64,000 nt of DNA. It comes from Aliamphritea hakodatensis. GTDB taxonomy: Bacteria; Pseudomonadota; Gammaproteobacteria; Pseudomonadales; Balneatricaceae. Shown here piece after piece: positions 45,165-53,553 of the stretch (position 1 is the stretch's first letter; each line of letters begins with the position of its first letter). The position numbers and the translations under genes are program-made. The stretch is from assembly GCF_024347195.1 (NCBI RefSeq), contig NZ_AP025281.1, positions 2,604,001 to 2,668,000 of the forward strand. Direction: 5' to 3'. The notes under the pieces are model-generated. The model did no database searches. It had not been told where the DNA came from and saw nothing but the letters and a program-made list of their open reading frames with translations.

Positions 45165-46879
45165 GCTACGTCTGTCCTGTCATAGACTGATTGTTTAGGG
45201 CCGCTGCTTTCAGTAAACATTGCCCTACTTATGGCCATTAACAGACCGACTGCACCATCAATTTTATTGTTGGTTGCTTTATCTTTAGTTGGGCGAACTA
45301 TGTCATCTGAACCCGGCAACTCTTTACCGATTACATTGCTGATACACCACTTCAGAACGGGGTTACCGTCATGGTGGAAACGTCCACTTTTCAATGCGGC
45401 TTCCAACTCTTTCATCGGATCAGACATGTTGGTAAAGTTTTGAACAATAGAAACGACTTCAATATTCTCGTCGCTTAGTCGATGTGACAGCATCGCGGCA
45501 CCGTGCGGATCCATGCCAACTTCTTCGATTTGGCCGTCACCATTAAGGCTTTTCATTTCATCAAGGATGTATAGATAATCTATTTCAGCCCCATCAGTTG
45601 CTGTTAAGTGCCCAGTTTCGACCCACGCTTTATATCTATCAGCTGCAGTGTCATCTTCACTTTCAAATACAGTATCTTCAGGTATCCAGAAATACGGAGA
45701 AATGCAGTAATAATGCCTTCTTCCGGCATCATCTAACCGGCTGTAAACAGAAACTGCAGCGGTTAAATCAAGCTTAGACGCAAGGTCTATTCCTAAGAAT
45801 AAATCCTCACCTCTGAATTGATCGTGCCTTAAGCTTGTGTCAGCGCACTGGTCCCAATGTTCAAGATTGAAAAACGCATTAGCAGCACCGCCCCACATGT
45901 TTAAATGTTTCGTTTTAAAGGATGCCGCAGTTCGCGGATTATTCAGGGCTTTTCGTAACTGACTTTGTAGATACTCCGGCGTTACTGAAACACCAAAATT
46001 CGGGTTAGCTTTGATTAAACTTTTCGGGTCTTTCCAGTCATCATCCGGGTCAATCGTGTAAATTATCCCGAATAGTTCATCATCCTGAATCACGCCTTCA
46101 AGTACTTGCTCAACCTCTTTACGCTTGGCATAGCACGGGCTAGCAATGTTATTACCACCGGTGGTAATAATAAGGATCAGCGGATTTTCCCGTGCCCCCA
46201 TACCAGTTGCCATGGTGTCATACAGTGAAGCAGTTCTATGCTCATGATATTCATCAATGATTGCACCACTTGGAGAGCCGCCGTCCCCCGGATCTCCGAT
46301 CAACGGTTCAAACTTTGAGTTATCAGCAAGAATATTTAAATTTCTCGCGTTTATCTCAATGCCAAACCTGCTCACCAGATCTGGTGTTCTAAGACACATA
46401 ATCCGGGCCGGCTCGAAAACCTTCCAGGCTTGGTGTTCTGTCGTTGCTCCGCAGTAAACTTCAGCACCGAATTCCCCATCAGCAGCAAACAGATAAAGCC
46501 CTACTCCTGCCGCTTCTGCAGACTTACCGTTTTTACGGGGGATTTCGTTATACGACTCTTTAAAGCGGCGAAAACCAGTTTTTTTATTTACCCAACCAAA
46601 TACAGCGGCATATCTGAAAAGTTGCCACGGCTCTAATACAAGCTTTCTACGTTCCCGCGCCCACTTGCCTTTAGTGTGAGGTAGCTTTTGTAAAAATGAG
46701 CAAATCCTTTCAGCTTTTGCCTTATCAAACTTATATGGATATTTTTTCTGTTTGGCTTTTTCTAAATCATCTAAGTGGCGTTTACACGCCAAATAAACCC
46801 ACCGGCAAGCAGGAATACGACAGGCAACAATGTCCCGGGCGTATTTGTTTGCCGCATTTACATTCGGATAACTGGCCAT
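45158..46879 (-). CDS. Terminase large subunit
   Basis: This 573-residue protein has ATPase motifs PRKNGKSA (Walker A-like, about 113-120) and [11 protein letters not shown] (Walker B), [15 protein letters not shown] coupling ([12 protein letters not shown]), and the nuclease start [16 protein letters not shown] with a second acidic segment in EVGMDPHGA. It packages DNA into the procapsid. It follows the P27 small subunit and precedes the portal. Confidence 0.94.
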   Translation of the reverse strand: MASYPNVNAANKYARDIVACRIPACRWVYLACKRHLDDLEKAKQKKYPYKFDKAKAERICSFLQKLPHTKGKWARERRKLVLEPWQLFRYAAVFGWVNKKTGFRRFKESYNEIPRKNGKSAEAAGVGLYLFAADGEFGAEVYCGATTEHQAWKVFEPARIMCLRTPDLVSRFGIEINARNLNILADNSKFEPLIGDPGDGGSPSGAIIDEYHEHRTASLYDTMATGMGARENPLILIITTGGNNIASPCYAKRKEVEQVLEGVIQDDELFGIIYTIDPDDDWKDPKSLIKANPNFGVSVTPEYLQSQLRKALNNPRTAASFKTKHLNMWGGAANAFFNLEHWDQCADTSLRHDQFRGEDLFLGIDLASKLDLTAAVSVYSRLDDAGRRHYYCISPYFWIPEDTVFESEDDTAADRYKAWVETGHLTATDGAEIDYLYILDEMKSLNGDGQIEEVGMDPHGAAMLSHRLSDENIEVVSIVQNFTNMSDPMKELEAALKSGRFHHDGNPVLKWCISNVIGKELPGSDDIVRPTKDKATNNKIDGAVGLLMAISRAMFTESSGPKQSVYDRTDVAC

Positions 46880-46882
46880 TCA

Positions 46883-47356
46883 TTAGAATTCGTCAAACTC
46901 GCCTTTAGTAGATTTACCGCCTGGATTGATCAAAGCACTTCTTGCTGACGGGCTTAGACCTAACTGAGCACCATATGAAGTGATATTTCGCAGACACTCA
47001 TTGATAACCGTGCTCGCTGGATTCTTTACTGGTCCACCATTAGCACCAATCACAACTGGACCACCCGTTTCAGGATCGTTGTAATAATCTAAAGCTTCAC
47101 GCCAACGCTTATACTCTGAAGCAAACGCCTCGAGTAAATGAGCGTCTTCAGCTGATAGCATCCCGGTTCTGCAAAGTTGCGGACACACCGTTTTCCACAT
47201 TTCTGCAGCAAGACCAGTTAACCAGGGAGGACAATCAATATTCACAACCTGAGAGAACTCAACTGCATCAGAATTACTCCGCCGGGAACCGCTAAGACGC
47301 TTCTGAGCTTCGGGCTTTGACTTACGGCCCTGCCCTGGTCGGTTCACTCGCCCCAC
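46883..47356 (-). CDS. Terminase small subunit, P27 family
   Basis: This 157-residue protein has DCPPWLTGLAAEMWKTVCPQL (here IDCPPWL...), LLEAFASEYKRWREAL and a C-terminal LGLSPSARSAL, the signature of P27-type TerS. The basic N-terminus (RVNRPGQGRKSKPEAQKRL) probably contacts DNA. It ends 3 bp before the large subunit start. Confidence 0.92.
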   Translation of the reverse strand: MGRVNRPGQGRKSKPEAQKRLSGSRRSNSDAVEFSQVVNIDCPPWLTGLAAEMWKTVCPQLCRTGMLSAEDAHLLEAFASEYKRWREALDYYNDPETGGPVVIGANGGPVKNPASTVINECLRNITSYGAQLGLSPSARSALINPGGKSTKGEFDEF

Positions 47357-47452
47357 AATTCTCGCCCTTTTTATTTTTTAATTACGTACACGTAAAAATT
47401 TGACTGAGGTGGCGGTGTCCGGGTTGCAAAGGCTGTTGAGTTTTACCACCCC

Positions 47453-47824
47453 CTACCCCTTGCCAGCAGACCGCAGCCGGCCTCTGTGTGCTTCTTGCCG
47501 GGTTTTTTCATCACTACAGGTACTGCATAGCCACTGCAGATTATTGAGGCTGTCCGTGCCTCCTTCGGCTTCAGGAACAATGTGGTCACAAATACTGCCT
47601 GGCATCAGCCTCCCTGACTGTTCGCAAAGCCGGCACAAACCTTTAGCGCGTTCTTTAACCGTTTCACGCTTTCTCCTCCAGGGCCTGCCACCTCGCCCGC
47701 GGCCTGCCCTGCCGGATTTCCAGCTGGTGGCCTTGTCGGCATGAGCCGGACAATAGCCATGCCTTTCAATTGTGGTATTCGGACAGCCTGCCTGCCGGCA
47801 AGCCTTCGGGACTCTTGCCGGCAT
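47453..47824 (-). CDS. HNH endonuclease (packaging-associated)
   Basis: This 123-residue protein has two zinc-type cysteine pairs (CRLCEQSG and CSTC) and the HNH core ICDHIVPEAEGGTDSLNNLQWLCSTCSDEKT. An N-terminal Cys/His cluster (CRQAGCPNTTIERHGYCPAH) adds a further possible zinc site. HNH proteins next to TerS/TerL are common in HK97-type phages and assist terminase cleavage. Confidence 0.9.
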   Translation of the reverse strand: MPARVPKACRQAGCPNTTIERHGYCPAHADKATSWKSGRAGRGRGGRPWRRKRETVKERAKGLCRLCEQSGRLMPGSICDHIVPEAEGGTDSLNNLQWLCSTCSDEKTRQEAHRGRLRSAGKG

Positions 47825-47872
47825 AACACAGCCCTAAAAGAATTAAGATTAATTGTTCCTGGAGCAAACCCA

Positions 47873-48127
47873 CTATCGGCGGCCGCTGCTCCATTCCCGG
47901 ATTTGCTGTTTATCTGAGTTGCTTTGAACGATGGCTGCCTCGCACTGGGCGATATAGTCACCAATAGTTCCAGTTAAGCTTGGCGGTTGTACCTGCACCG
48001 TCCAGGTATCAGGAACAGGATCACGGATTGTTTCCGTTATTACTGTCGCGGAACTGCTGCACCCGCTGAGCAACGTCAGCAGGAATAGCGGAGTTAATAC
48101 ACGGATCAGCACTTGCTTCGAGATCAT
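47873..48127 (-). CDS. Rz1-like outer-membrane spanin lipoprotein
   Basis: Start at 48127 (MISKQVLIRVLTPLFLLTLLSGC) gives an 84-residue protein with a clear lipobox LLSGC, a serine-rich start of the mature part and a Pro-containing periplasmic region. It begins inside the Rz-like gene in another frame and extends past its end, the overlapping Rz/Rz1 arrangement. It should bridge to the inner-membrane spanin to disrupt the outer membrane. Confidence 0.85.
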   Translation of the reverse strand: MISKQVLIRVLTPLFLLTLLSGCSSSATVITETIRDPVPDTWTVQVQPPSLTGTIGDYIAQCEAAIVQSNSDKQQIREWSSGRR

Positions 48128-48362
48128 GATTAAATACCTGCTCGTTACGCTGCAACCGCTGAACCGCCTGCCGGGACTCAGCGAGCTGCGCATTTGTCTT
48201 AGCGGTTGCTGTCCGCTCTTTCTGGATGATTGCGTTCTGCTGGGTGATAGTTGCCTGATGCTGATCAATAACTGCAGACAGCTCACCGTTACGTTTGATC
48301 TGCCAGTAAAGCAGTCCAGAAACAACAACCACCGCGAGACCAAGACCAATAGCAATTCTCAT
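48021..48362 (-). CDS. Rz-like inner-membrane spanin
   Basis: This 113-residue protein has one N-terminal anchor (IAIGLGLAVVVVSGLLYW) and a long helix with Q-rich coiled coil (AVIDQHQATITQQNAIIQKERTATAKTNAQLAESRQAVQRL). It follows the holin gene by 2 bp and overlaps the Rz1-like gene. Confidence 0.85.
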   Translation of the reverse strand: MRIAIGLGLAVVVVSGLLYWQIKRNGELSAVIDQHQATITQQNAIIQKERTATAKTNAQLAESRQAVQRLQRNEQVFNHDLEASADPCINSAIPADVAQRVQQFRDSNNGNNP

Positions 48363-48364
48363 AA

Positions 48365-48676
48365 CTATCTAACGCCAAAGCGGCGCTTCAGGCCATCTTC
48401 AAACAAAGCTATTGCACGGCTTCCCATATGCCCAGATATAGCAACCAAAGCAGCAGTTAAAGGCTGCTCAATTCCTGCAGCCTCACACAGCCAGAATGTA
48501 ACTAATCCAGCAAAAGCAGAAATCACAATTTCACCGACAACTTCTAAAATTGAAAAGCGCTCTGCATTTCCTGCCTTTACCTTACGAACATAGTTAGCAA
48601 GGCCACCAAAACCAGAAACAGCCAGAACCCAGACATAAGTAATGAGCTCATACATTTGAGGGTCTTTTTCAGGCAT
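48365..48676 (-). CDS. Holin (LydA/lambda-type)
   Basis: This 103-residue protein has two to three membrane segments (ITYVWVLAVSGFGGLANYV; ILEVVGEIVISAFAGLVTFWL; AALVAISGHMGSRAIALF) and a basic C-terminus (LKRRFGVR), as in the phage holin 3_3/LydA group. It overlaps the putative lysin gene and lies next to both spanin genes, making a lysis cassette. Confidence 0.85.
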   Translation of the reverse strand: MPEKDPQMYELITYVWVLAVSGFGGLANYVRKVKAGNAERFSILEVVGEIVISAFAGLVTFWLCEAAGIEQPLTAALVAISGHMGSRAIALFEDGLKRRFGVR

Positions 48677-49271
48677 GCTTTAAATCCTGTTCATCGAGCA
48701 ACGTATAAGTAAACCGGTTGCCGTACAGCGCGGCAGAATGGCGACACAGCCCCACAATGAAATCTAAATCTGCTTTACTGGCCAATACCTGGCAACCTGC
48801 AGACCACTTATCGACTAACTTACTGACCCAGCGGGCGGACGCATGATGCATATTAATGCCATGCCAGCCTTCATCAACCAGGCCGGTTGTATCGAGCTCA
48901 GCATCCTTATCATTATCCCGGTGAACCGGTAACGGAGACGCCTGCACCAGTGCAGGATATAAGCCGCGGTGCTTACCCAGCTTAAATGCACCGGGATGTT
49001 GGCCGGCTGCCAGAATCGCCGTTCCCAGAACATTCAGTGGGTTCTGGCGGTAATACACGCCAGGGTCTGTCGTGGCATCGAACACGTATAGCCGCCACTC
49101 GCCCTGCACCTTGAATGACACGGTAATAAAATCGTTAAACGTATTCGCCTTATCGTCAGCGGTACGAATGCCGACAATGTTCAGGTTGTAGTCACCGTAT
49201 TCAAAAAACTTATAATCCAGCCGCTGGCATGCAGCGCGGATCAGATCAGTTGTAATGAATGACATATCCAT
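48669..49271 (-). CDS. Putative endolysin with L,D-transpeptidase-like H/SxGC motif
   Basis: This 200-residue protein occupies the lysin position beside the holin. It has no lysozyme or amidase motif. Instead it has GWHGINMHHAS (H137, N140, H142) and KWSAGCQVL (S157-G159-C160). The spacing of a His followed 15-20 residues later by S-x-G-C resembles the active site of YkuD/L,D-transpeptidases, in which Cys is the nucleophile. A transpeptidase fold used as a peptidoglycan hydrolase or cross-link breaker is possible. No signal peptide, consistent with holin release. Confidence 0.55.
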   Translation of the reverse strand: MDMSFITTDLIRAACQRLDYKFFEYGDYNLNIVGIRTADDKANTFNDFITVSFKVQGEWRLYVFDATTDPGVYYRQNPLNVLGTAILAAGQHPGAFKLGKHRGLYPALVQASPLPVHRDNDKDAELDTTGLVDEGWHGINMHHASARWVSKLVDKWSAGCQVLASKADLDFIVGLCRHSAALYGNRFTYTLLDEQDLKHA

Positions 49272-49292
49272 GCGGCCTCCGAACGACAGGCG

Positions 49293-49390
49293 AAAAAAAA
49301 CCCCGCCGGGGCGAGGTTTTAAAATTAGTTGTTGGGCAACTATCCCAACTTAGAAATCAGAATATGCATTTTGTATCGAAAAAACAACAC
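49293..49390. repeat. Terminator-containing ~95-bp element, copy 1
   Basis: Contains AAAACCCCGC-CGGG-GCGAGGTTTT, a strong terminator on both strands. It is followed by a shared block (AAATTA..TTGGGCA..ATCCCAA.TTAGAAATCA.ATAT..) that aligns to 59620-59715 with most bases identical. It lies just upstream of the lysis genes. Confidence 0.85.
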
Positions 49391-49430
49391 ATTTATGTTT
49401 TTTATACAGTCTGTGCAAACATACAGTTAA

Positions 49431-49991
49431 CTAAGGAGATGTATGTCGTGCTAACAAACTTTGAAAACGCTCTATAGATGCGTATGCAGTATTAAATTTT
49501 TCTTCCGACATATCTTCATATTTTTCATTCAAAATCTCTTCCTTGTCAATAATGGACGTGATCCTTAAGTGCGAAAGCAATCCATGAACCTTTCGAACCT
49601 GCTTTAACATTTGCTGAAATTCTGGTGCTAACTCCGGATGATATAATCCAATAAGCATTTCTGCTTCTTTAATTGGCGGCAACCCTCTTGATGAATTGTC
49701 CTTAGACTTCTCTTGTTTTCTGAATTCAACACCGTTGTGTTCACACGCCGCCTGATGGAATAACTCATCAATATCACTGGTGGCTTCAACTAGCTGCGAT
49801 GATATCTCAGCACATAAGATATAAATTCGCTCAACCCTGTTTCGCTGACGAACATCTCTAGCCAGCCTCTCTTCCTTCTTTTTACCGTACGCTGTAACAG
49901 CAAGTGCACCACTGAATCCTATTATTGCTCCAACAAAAGGTCCAAACAAAGGGATCCACTGTGAAGTAGTGTTAACTGATTCTACAGGCAT
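49431..49991 (-). CDS. Membrane-anchored protein, third gene of RexAB-like cassette
   Basis: This 186-residue protein has one N-terminal membrane helix (WIPLFGPFVGAIIGFSGALAVTAYG) and a cytoplasmic helical domain (RDVRQRNRVERIYILCAEISSQLVEATSDIDELF ... APEFQQMLKQVRKVHGLLSHLR). It starts 2 bp from the end of the RexB-like gene, in a visibly AT-richer stretch than the structural genes. No family recognised. It ends at the 49.3-kb terminator element. Confidence 0.6.
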   Translation of the reverse strand: MPVESVNTTSQWIPLFGPFVGAIIGFSGALAVTAYGKKKEERLARDVRQRNRVERIYILCAEISSQLVEATSDIDELFHQAACEHNGVEFRKQEKSKDNSSRGLPPIKEAEMLIGLYHPELAPEFQQMLKQVRKVHGLLSHLRITSIIDKEEILNEKYEDMSEEKFNTAYASIERFQSLLARHTSP

Positions 49992-49993
49992 AC

Positions 49994-50455
49994 TTACTTC
50001 TCAGGCACGTCAAAATCAACAATGATCAGAACGCCCTTAGCGGTGTCATATAAAACTAACAGGGCATATACAAAAACAGCAGTTAATACTGAGTGAATTA
50101 ATAATTCGGAGTTAGGAAGCTTACTAACAACCAATGAATCTTGGAGAATTAAAACACTAACAGCAACTGCAATTAAACCTATCTGCTCTTTAACTGATAA
50201 CAACATCTGGCTTCTGGTATTTAAAAAATAATTTCGCGAATCTTGTTTCCCGCTCTTATCTATCAAATCTCTAATTTTCGTTAATACAATCCCCATTGTT
50301 GCAGCGTTTACAGCAAGCAGGGCTACCAGAATAGTAATTAAGTTAGCTTTAAAAAAACTAGATAGGAAGTCAGAAGATAACCAAGAACCAGCGATTTCAA
50401 CGAGGAACCCAATTGATAACGAAATCAAAGATGTTTTAGCAACTTCAGATATCAT
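49994..50455 (-). CDS. Small polytopic membrane protein, RexB-like topology
   Basis: This 153-residue protein has four predicted membrane helices (about residues 9-27, 37-58, 92-108, 119-140) with a charged loop (RDLIDKSGKQDSRNYFLNTRS) between the second and third. Lambda RexB is 144 residues with four helices and follows RexA directly. Here the start overlaps the end of the 286-residue gene by 4 bp (ATGA), so the two are coupled. KwaA of Kiwa is the other four-helix candidate. Sequence similarity cannot be checked here. Confidence 0.55.
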   Translation of the reverse strand: MISEVAKTSLISLSIGFLVEIAGSWLSSDFLSSFFKANLITILVALLAVNAATMGIVLTKIRDLIDKSGKQDSRNYFLNTRSQMLLSVKEQIGLIAVAVSVLILQDSLVVSKLPNSELLIHSVLTAVFVYALLVLYDTAKGVLIIVDFDVPEK

Positions 50456-51312
50456 TTAAAAATTTCCTGTAAAGCTTCAATGGCCTGTTCAGCAGAACCT
50501 TCTATATCTAAGTCATCTACAGAAACTTCTGTGATTGTTTCAGAAGTATGGTGTGTTTTTGATATACCAGCAAGCTTAATACGTATATTGCCCCCCCCTT
50601 CACTGGCGTAATCAACTAAACCCTTCATTAATGGCTCAGACTGCTCTAGCTTCAAGCTTGCGTCGGAGTCAGATTCAATTTTGAGGCTGGTTTTTACTGA
50701 GTTAGTTGCTTTTGCGAAGGCTTTCAAATCATCTGGAAGAGTCTTTGAAATACTCGCCATATTAGCAGTCACAATTTCAAATTCGATAGAATGAACTTCC
50801 TCACCTTGCTTCTGCAGCATGCTAAGCAATCGCCAGAACTTCTTGCTTTCAAACTTTGGCTCATACAATGACGTTAAGTGATAACCCTGCATTGTATGCT
50901 TTAAGCTTTCAAATAAATGATTTATGACTGTGCCTGTGTTAACAAATGCGCTAGTTCTTTTTTGAACAGCAATCATCTGAATATCTGGGTGGTTATTAAC
51001 TACAACGTAAACCGACGGCCAATTTTCTATTTCATCTTTCTTAAACTGCTTTGTTTCTACATTTACCTTTCTTTTTTTTGCCAGTTTAAGAAGATAGATA
51101 TCACCAACGGAAGTTATAATTTTAATCTCAACATCTTTCTTCTTACCTGGACTATCAGATACATTCGATAGAGCTATATTAAAAAATTCGTTTTTCCTTT
51201 CAATAAGCTCATTGATTGTGTTAGCTCCATTCAACAGGCTGGTCTGAAGAAACCTGTCAATAGGTAAAAGCTGATAACGATATAGCTGAAATGTAATATC
51301 TAGGGAGGCCAT
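50452..51312 (-). CDS. Soluble protein, RexA-like by size and context
   Basis: This 286-residue soluble protein begins MASLDITFQLYRYQLLPIDR. It has a beta-rich N-terminal region (VEIKIITSVGDIYLLKLAKKRK), a segment WPSVYVVVNNHPDIQMIAVQ that parallels RexA FPSFLFVEGD..IGFAR, and a C-terminal acidic helix (EQAIEALQEIF). RexA is 279 residues and senses phage DNA before opening the RexB channel. The pairing with a coupled four-helix membrane gene is the main evidence. KwaB and other DUF-only partners are alternatives. First gene of a three-gene, AT-rich operon in the prophage cargo region. Confidence 0.5.
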   Translation of the reverse strand: MASLDITFQLYRYQLLPIDRFLQTSLLNGANTINELIERKNEFFNIALSNVSDSPGKKKDVEIKIITSVGDIYLLKLAKKRKVNVETKQFKKDEIENWPSVYVVVNNHPDIQMIAVQKRTSAFVNTGTVINHLFESLKHTMQGYHLTSLYEPKFESKKFWRLLSMLQKQGEEVHSIEFEIVTANMASISKTLPDDLKAFAKATNSVKTSLKIESDSDASLKLEQSEPLMKGLVDYASEGGGNIRIKLAGISKTHHTSETITEVSVDDLDIEGSAEQAIEALQEIFK

Positions 51313-51779
51313 AAAATCTCGATAATCCTTATCAATAAAAGCCTAAACATGCATACATCACATATAGGCAGCAGCAATATTGACCCATTTGAGCAAAGAT
51401 TTCCACAACATATGCATTAAGTCACTATTTGAGAATCAATCATCAACCGACTCGACGCTATATACAAACATCCTACTCTGTTACTCCACCAGATCAGACA
51501 CATACACCTTAGCCACATCCAGACTCTTCAGAACATACTACGGCTCACATAAAGCACCGCGGCAATGCGCTCGTATGCGTTAAAAGCCTTGCCGGCAATT
51601 GGATCTGGCCGGTTCTTAAACATCACTTATGCAATCAATACCCGATAATGCTTGAAATTTTTCTTCAGCAAACTGCCCACCATCCGGTAGAGCTATTACG
51701 TGACAAAATTTTTCGGTTTTTGAACGTCATGCCAGCCTGATAAATCATCAATCCGTCACCGTTATTACTTCCTAATGCA
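51313..51779. other. Intergenic region upstream of the RexA-like gene
   Basis: No convincing gene; a plus-strand ORF at 51380-51583 lacks a ribosome site. It should hold the promoter of the RexAB-like operon and the end of umuDC; I could not pick out a clear -35/-10 pair or a terminator hairpin. Confidence 0.5.
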
Positions 51780-53039
51780 TTAACACTTGACCCTTGGTAT
51801 ATCACTCAGCCTGGTGGTGTACTGAGGGGAAAGAAACTGCCTGCGCATGGCGAACTTCTGGCGGATGCCCTGCCCGGCGATGTGGGCGGTGTCACGGCCG
51901 TATTTCACGTTGATAGCATCCATGCAGGCCATCAGTTCGGGGTTGTCTGCAGAGGGTGTGAAGAGGTCGTGCTGAAAGGCGGCTTTCTCGCTGAGGTCTA
52001 TAAGACCCACGCCGCAGCGATAGAACGGTACTCCCGGGCGATAGATAGCTTGCACCGCTTGCCGGCAGGCATTGGCGATGACGGTGGTATCCTGTGTCGG
52101 TACCGCAAAGCGATGGGTGATGTATTTCCGATAATAGCCGCGGGCATCGTGCGGGGAGCTGGTGGCAAAGATAATCGCCGTACCTGCCAGGCTGTTCTGC
52201 CGGCGCAGTTTAGCTGCGGCAATGCCGGCGTGCTGAGTCAGCGCCTGTAACAGATCAGCCGGGGTGAATATCCGTTGCCCAAAACTACGAATACTGTAAA
52301 TCTCTTTCTTCGGCGCCCGTACATCATCCCAGCCAAGCTTAGCAATGCCACTCAACTCATACACCGTACCTTCCACCAGCACGGAAAAATTCTTCCGGAT
52401 CCAGCCCGGGTTGGCGTTGGCCAGCTTCCATACCGTATCAACCCCCAGCGCCTGTAGTCGTCTGGCCAGACGGCTACCAATGCCCCAAACGTCTGTCAGT
52501 TCCATGTTTTGAAGCACATACCGACGGCTTGTTTCATCATCGATCACCGCCACGCCCCGATAGCCCGGTATACGTTTAGCTGCATGGTTAGCCGCTTTAG
52601 CCAACGTCAGGGTTGGGCCTATGCCCACGCCTATGGGTAAACGTACTTCCTGCCAAACGGCCCTGCGAATGGCCCAGGCATGCTTAAACCAGCCTTCAGG
52701 CGGCATCCAGCCCTGGTAATCATGAAACACTTCATCAATGGAATAGATATGGCTGTTTGGCGCATACCGGGAACACACATCCATCATCCGCTGGCTGATA
52801 TCCGCGTACAGCTCATAGTTACTGGACCGGATCACCGCCCCAGCTCGCTCAAGATCTTCCTTTACCTTAAAGTACGGCACAAACTTCTTATCGATGCCCA
52901 GACGCTTAGCGATATGACACGCTGCACAGATGCAGCCATCATTATTGGTTAGCACCACCACAGGTTTATCACGAATCGAAGGATCAAAGATCTTCTCACA
53001 GCTGGCATACATGCTGTTGGCATCACAGAGCGCGTACAT
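51780..53039 (-). CDS. umuC: UmuC-like Y-family DNA polymerase subunit
   Basis: This 419-residue protein has the Y-polymerase catalytic start ALCDANSMYASCEK, the palm motif YSIDEVFHD, GVGIGPTLTLAKAANHAAK, DVWGIGSRLARRL (HhH), SFGQRIF, and the UmuC C-terminus LSPQYTTRLSDIPRVK. UmuC is the catalytic part of Pol V, which bypasses DNA lesions. It starts where umuD ends (1-bp overlap). Length matches E. coli UmuC (422). An LexA box precedes the operon. Confidence 0.95.
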   Translation of the reverse strand: MYALCDANSMYASCEKIFDPSIRDKPVVVLTNNDGCICAACHIAKRLGIDKKFVPYFKVKEDLERAGAVIRSSNYELYADISQRMMDVCSRYAPNSHIYSIDEVFHDYQGWMPPEGWFKHAWAIRRAVWQEVRLPIGVGIGPTLTLAKAANHAAKRIPGYRGVAVIDDETSRRYVLQNMELTDVWGIGSRLARRLQALGVDTVWKLANANPGWIRKNFSVLVEGTVYELSGIAKLGWDDVRAPKKEIYSIRSFGQRIFTPADLLQALTQHAGIAAAKLRRQNSLAGTAIIFATSSPHDARGYYRKYITHRFAVPTQDTTVIANACRQAVQAIYRPGVPFYRCGVGLIDLSEKAAFQHDLFTPSADNPELMACMDAINVKYGRDTAHIAGQGIRQKFAMRRQFLSPQYTTRLSDIPRVKC

Positions 53040-53443
53040 CAGATACTCTTCACCAGCGGCCGGTGCAAGCGGATGGAGCGGATCACCACCCCTTCAATCT
53101 GAAAATCATCCCCTTCACGGATATGATACGGCGCCCTGCCCGGCGCCGCCGACAGCAGCATAGCCCGGCGCTTGTCGATCTTCTTACAAACAAACACGCC
53201 ATTGAGGTTGGCAACAACGACGTCCTGGTCTTTCACTTTCTCGAACCGTGAGATCACCAGTAAATCACCGGAGAAGATCCCTTCTCCTACCATGGACTCC
53301 CCCTCGGCATAGCCAAGGTAGGTAGCAGACGGATGATCGATGAGCAGCTCATCCAGATTCAGGGCAGATTGTGTGTACTCAGCAGCCGGCGACTCAAAAC
53401 CGCTGATGCCGGCCTGTGCCGGTATGGGAATAAAACGAAGCAT
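53039..53443 (-). CDS. umuD: UmuD-like self-cleaving S24 protein
   Basis: This 134-residue protein has GFESPAAEYTQSALNLDELLIDHPSATYL (just after the cleavage bond), the catalytic Ser in GESMVGEGIFSGDLLV and the Lys in FVCKKIDK. The arm before the cleavage site is short and the bond would be Ser-Gly or Ala-Gly (QAGISGFESP) instead of Cys-Gly. RecA-stimulated cleavage yields UmuD', which joins UmuC. Confidence 0.93.
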   Translation of the reverse strand: MLRFIPIPAQAGISGFESPAAEYTQSALNLDELLIDHPSATYLGYAEGESMVGEGIFSGDLLVISRFEKVKDQDVVVANLNGVFVCKKIDKRRAMLLSAAPGRAPYHIREGDDFQIEGVVIRSIRLHRPLVKSI

Positions 53444-53453
53444 AGAACAAACC

Positions 53454-53479
53454 TTATACTGTACATAAATACAGTATAA
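53454..53479 (-). promoter_or_regulatory. LexA-binding SOS box
   Basis: CTGT (53459-53462)-N8-ACAG (53471-53474) within a longer near-perfect dyad (TTATACTGT...ACAGTATAA), very close to the LexA consensus. It lies 11-36 bp upstream of umuD, so umuDC should be SOS-controlled. Confidence 0.93.
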
Positions 53480-53553
53480 GCAAGAAAACGTGCTTCAGCT
53501 ACTGAAACACGTTAACAATGGAGAGCAACAGACAGAGCCTATTGTTTACATTC

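Noticed and set aside
51380..51583. 67-codon plus-strand ORF between umuC and the RexA-like gene
   Set aside because: No ribosome site, low-complexity composition, and antisense to the presumed promoter region.
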